Part shown: positions 4,705-6,269 of the stretch, piece by piece
Layout: every line of letters begins with the position of its first letter
How positions within the stretch are numbered: position 1 is the stretch's first letter
Source of the DNA: Gammaproteobacteria bacterium
Lineage (GTDB): Bacteria; Pseudomonadota; Gammaproteobacteria; Chromatiales; Chromatiaceae
NCBI GenBank assembly: GCA_024277555.1
Contig: JAJRUY010000136.1
Span: 1 to 6,269 of the forward strand
Length of the DNA: 6,269 bases
Direction: 5' to 3'
Notes under the pieces: model-generated
What the model saw: the letters and a program-made list of their open reading frames with translations, nothing else
The model's database searches: none
Told to the model about the DNA's origin: nothing
Program-made: the position numbers and the translations under genes

Positions 4705-6022
4705 ACTCGAAGCGGTAAACGGCAATGCCCACCCTGCGCGCATGACTATGATCAATGGCGGCAGATTCCATCCCGGATTGAACCCCGGCATGGGAAACAC
4801 GCAGGCTGATGCGAACAGATGTCCGCTCATCCGGCAGCAGAGAGGCGTCGATATCAGCCAGGGCATACATCGCCTGATCATCTCCGGACAGCGTTACTGG
4901 CACCTCGACGCCATTGACGAAGACCGCCAGGCTGCGTAGCACTTCCTCACACACCAGATCCGCAATCACAATTCTCATGCGATATCCCGGCCCTTTCGGC
5001 AGAGCCACCTCGATATCAGAGGTATTTCCCGGCCCGGTCCAGCGCAATACCCCCTTGCCCGGCACCAGTTCACGCTGATGCCAGCCGCTGCCATAGAGCG
5101 GCTGAGTAAAATCTACAGACAGAGCACCATCCGATCCTTCTGGTGTAGGAGTACAGGTGGAGAAGCTGCGGCCATTCCCTTCCGTGGAATTGGTCATGCG
5201 CTGATATTGGGCTTCAAAGTGCTCCAGTCCCCGGGCGTACAAACGGGCATCGAGGGCCGTTACTTGCTTCAGAATATCCAGTGTATCTTCCGGCAGATCC
5301 TCAAGTCGTGTTCGGCACGGGTTGATATTGAGAGACTGCATCTGTTGCTGCGGGCGGGCACCCAGCAACCATGCCGCCAGTTGCAAACCGCGATCCAGGT
5401 GCTCTGCCACGCCCACAAAGTCCATGATTTCCAGGCGCTGCATGGCAACATCCAGCAACTCGTCATCCGGCGGCAACACGCCTTGTGTGTGCCGCCAGGC
5501 TCGGGCAAAATTGTCCTGTGAATCACTGTTGTCCAGCAGCTTTTGCAATACCCTTCGGGTCGCCGTATGCGCCAGTGGGCGCACTTGGGCATTGGTCACT
5601 TCTGCGCTGAGTACGGGATCGAGGAGGTATTCCTTCAGACCCAGCTTGCGCTCCCGGATAAATTGATGTTTCGGATGACCTGGATCACGGCGGATATATT
5701 CGAAATGGGACACAGCCCGTTCCATGGGATCACGCAGCATCACCAGAGTGCGGGGTTTCACCGGCAGATAGTTGATCAGGTTGTATCCCATGTGGCCGCG
5801 GAACAGGCGAAAGTGCAGCAGTTGTTCTTCTGAGTATTGCTTGATCTGAAAGAATTCGTAGGCCGGACAGATTTCTTCCATATGAAAACAGTTTTCCAGC
5901 AGCACGCGGAATGTGGTGCCTGCCGTCTTGGGAATGTGCAGAAAATACCAGGGCCGGCTATTGTCTCTTTCCATCAAACGGTTCTCGCTGTAGATGATCT
6001 TGATTTCCGGCTTCTCGATCAT
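4682..6022 (-). CDS. PAPS-dependent sulfotransferase with extra C-terminal beta-rich domain
   Basis: A 446-residue protein from this start. Residues 26-38 (YFLHIPKTAGTTF) form the 5'-phosphosulfate loop with Lys32. RDPMERAVS (97-105) is the 3'-phosphate-binding motif, and RGH (75-77) supplies a likely catalytic histidine. This pattern fits the Sulfotransfer_2-type carbohydrate sulfotransferases, which move sulfate from PAPS to a sugar or similar acceptor. The transferase part ends near residue 280. Residues about 298-446 form a separate region rich in predicted beta strands, with YGSGWHQRE, LRWTGPG and a VFVNGVEV segment, resembling ligand-binding beta-sandwich modules on glycan enzymes. No signal peptide or membrane anchor is seen, so it is probably cytoplasmic. 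The start is uncertain: GTG at 6055 (AGGTGA 15 nt upstream), ATG at 6022, or ATG at 5974, the last just before the conserved core. A perfect -10 box lies upstream at 6118-6123. A role in surface glycan modification is inferred. Confidence 0.88.
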   Translation of the reverse strand: MIEKPEIKIIYSENRLMERDNSRPWYFLHIPKTAGTTFRVLLENCFHMEEICPAYEFFQIKQYSEEQLLHFRLFRGHMGYNLINYLPVKPRTLVMLRDPMERAVSHFEYIRRDPGHPKHQFIRERKLGLKEYLLDPVLSAEVTNAQVRPLAHTATRRVLQKLLDNSDSQDNFARAWRHTQGVLPPDDELLDVAMQRLEIMDFVGVAEHLDRGLQLAAWLLGARPQQQMQSLNINPCRTRLEDLPEDTLDILKQVTALDARLYARGLEHFEAQYQRMTNSTEGNGRSFSTCTPTPEGSDGALSVDFTQPLYGSGWHQRELVPGKGVLRWTGPGNTSDIEVALPKGPGYRMRIVIADLVCEEVLRSLAVFVNGVEVPVTLSGDDQAMYALADIDASLLPDERTSVRISLRVSHAGVQSGMESAAIDHSHARRVGIAVYRFEFTPNQNP

Positions 6023-6117
6023 GGACCCATGGAAGGTGCCGTTCCTGGCATCCACACTAGCCCGGATGTTTCACCTGGACACTGAAATAACAACATAAGA
6101 TGCTATTTTTATTAACT

Positions 6118-6146
6118 ATTATACCCATACTAGCAAAGTGCAATAT
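6118..6146 (-). promoter_or_regulatory. Candidate promoter of the sulfotransferase gene
   Basis: On the minus strand a perfect TATAAT occupies 6123-6118, inside an AT-rich block. The -35 is poor (ATATTG at 6146-6141 with a 17-nt spacer). Transcription would start near 6111, leaving a leader of roughly 55-140 nt depending on which start codon is used. Confidence 0.45.
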
Positions 6147-6180
6147 GTTACCGGGTGCTTGTTAAGTCCGCCCTTGCACC

Positions 6181-6269
6181 GATCTTGTTGCCCAGAGACG
6201 ATATTTCTTCACTCATCAATAGCTTGGGCTATTGATTCGATCAGAAATTCGCCTCTGAACAACAATCTC
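6181..6269. repeat. Nested imperfect inverted repeat, reaching the window edge
   Basis: The inner stem is perfect: ATCAATAGC (6215-6223) with GCTATTGAT (6228-6236) around a TTGG loop. The outer arms at 6181-6208 and 6243-6269 also pair, matching at 22 of 28 aligned positions with one gap; shared blocks are TTGTTG, CAGAG and ATTTCT. A 6-by-6 internal loop separates inner and outer stems. No T run follows on either strand, so it is not a standard terminator. It may be a small mobile element, an end of a larger one, or a structured RNA or operator. It could extend past the window. Confidence 0.6.

Noticed and set aside
6154..6180. GGTGC/GCACC inverted pair flanking 17 nt, near the right-edge repeat
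   Set aside because: Five base pairs over a long loop is not significant on its own; it matters only if the larger repeat proves to extend outward.
6161..6269. Integron attC site suggested by GTTAAGT at 6161-6167 (GTTRRRY) and the adjacent inverted repeat
   Set aside because: No matching RYYYAAC partner occurs at the correct position, and the repeat arms do not carry attC core sequences; the single motif match is expected by chance.
1..6269. CRISPR array, riboswitch or rRNA
   Set aside because: No regularly spaced direct repeats, no recognisable riboswitch core and no rRNA sequence were seen in reading through the window.

Overview
The window looks like chromosomal DNA of a gammaproteobacterium. 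This is inferred from moderately GC-rich coding sequence, AGGAGG-type ribosome sites, an encoded tRNA CCA end, classic hairpin-plus-T-run terminators and an E. coli-like AcnA C-terminus. The species cannot be named from the sequence alone. It splits into a compact conserved part (1-2953) and a looser, accessory-looking part (2954-6269), with a tRNA-Asn gene at the junction.

Conserved part. The window opens inside the last 146 codons of aconitase A and a strong terminator follows. Then comes a tight four-gene cluster on the + strand (504-2773): two paralogous DUF1538 membrane proteins whose genes overlap by 4 nt, a PII-like signalling protein 1 nt further on, and a two-CBS-domain protein that overlaps the PII-like gene by 4 nt. 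Packing this close implies one transcript and coupled translation. The likely reading is a two-subunit membrane transporter or channel of unknown substrate, controlled by two small cytoplasmic ligand sensors. This cluster is the best candidate for an undescribed system here. A tRNA-Asn(GUU) gene with its own promoter and terminator follows.

Accessory part. After the tRNA there are about 250 bp without a convincing gene, holding two short overlapping open frames that may be the remains of a broken gene. Next is a radical SAM enzyme with a C-terminal cysteine-rich, SPASM/Twitch-like auxiliary-cluster region. It converges on, and overlaps by 23 bp, a minus-strand PAPS-dependent sulfotransferase that carries an extra C-terminal beta-rich domain. 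Neither substrate can be read from the sequence. Surface polysaccharide or other glycan modification is a reasonable guess for the sulfotransferase.

The right edge (6056-6269) is AT-rich and non-coding. It holds a consensus -10 box for the sulfotransferase and, at the very end, a large nested imperfect inverted repeat that may continue beyond the window.
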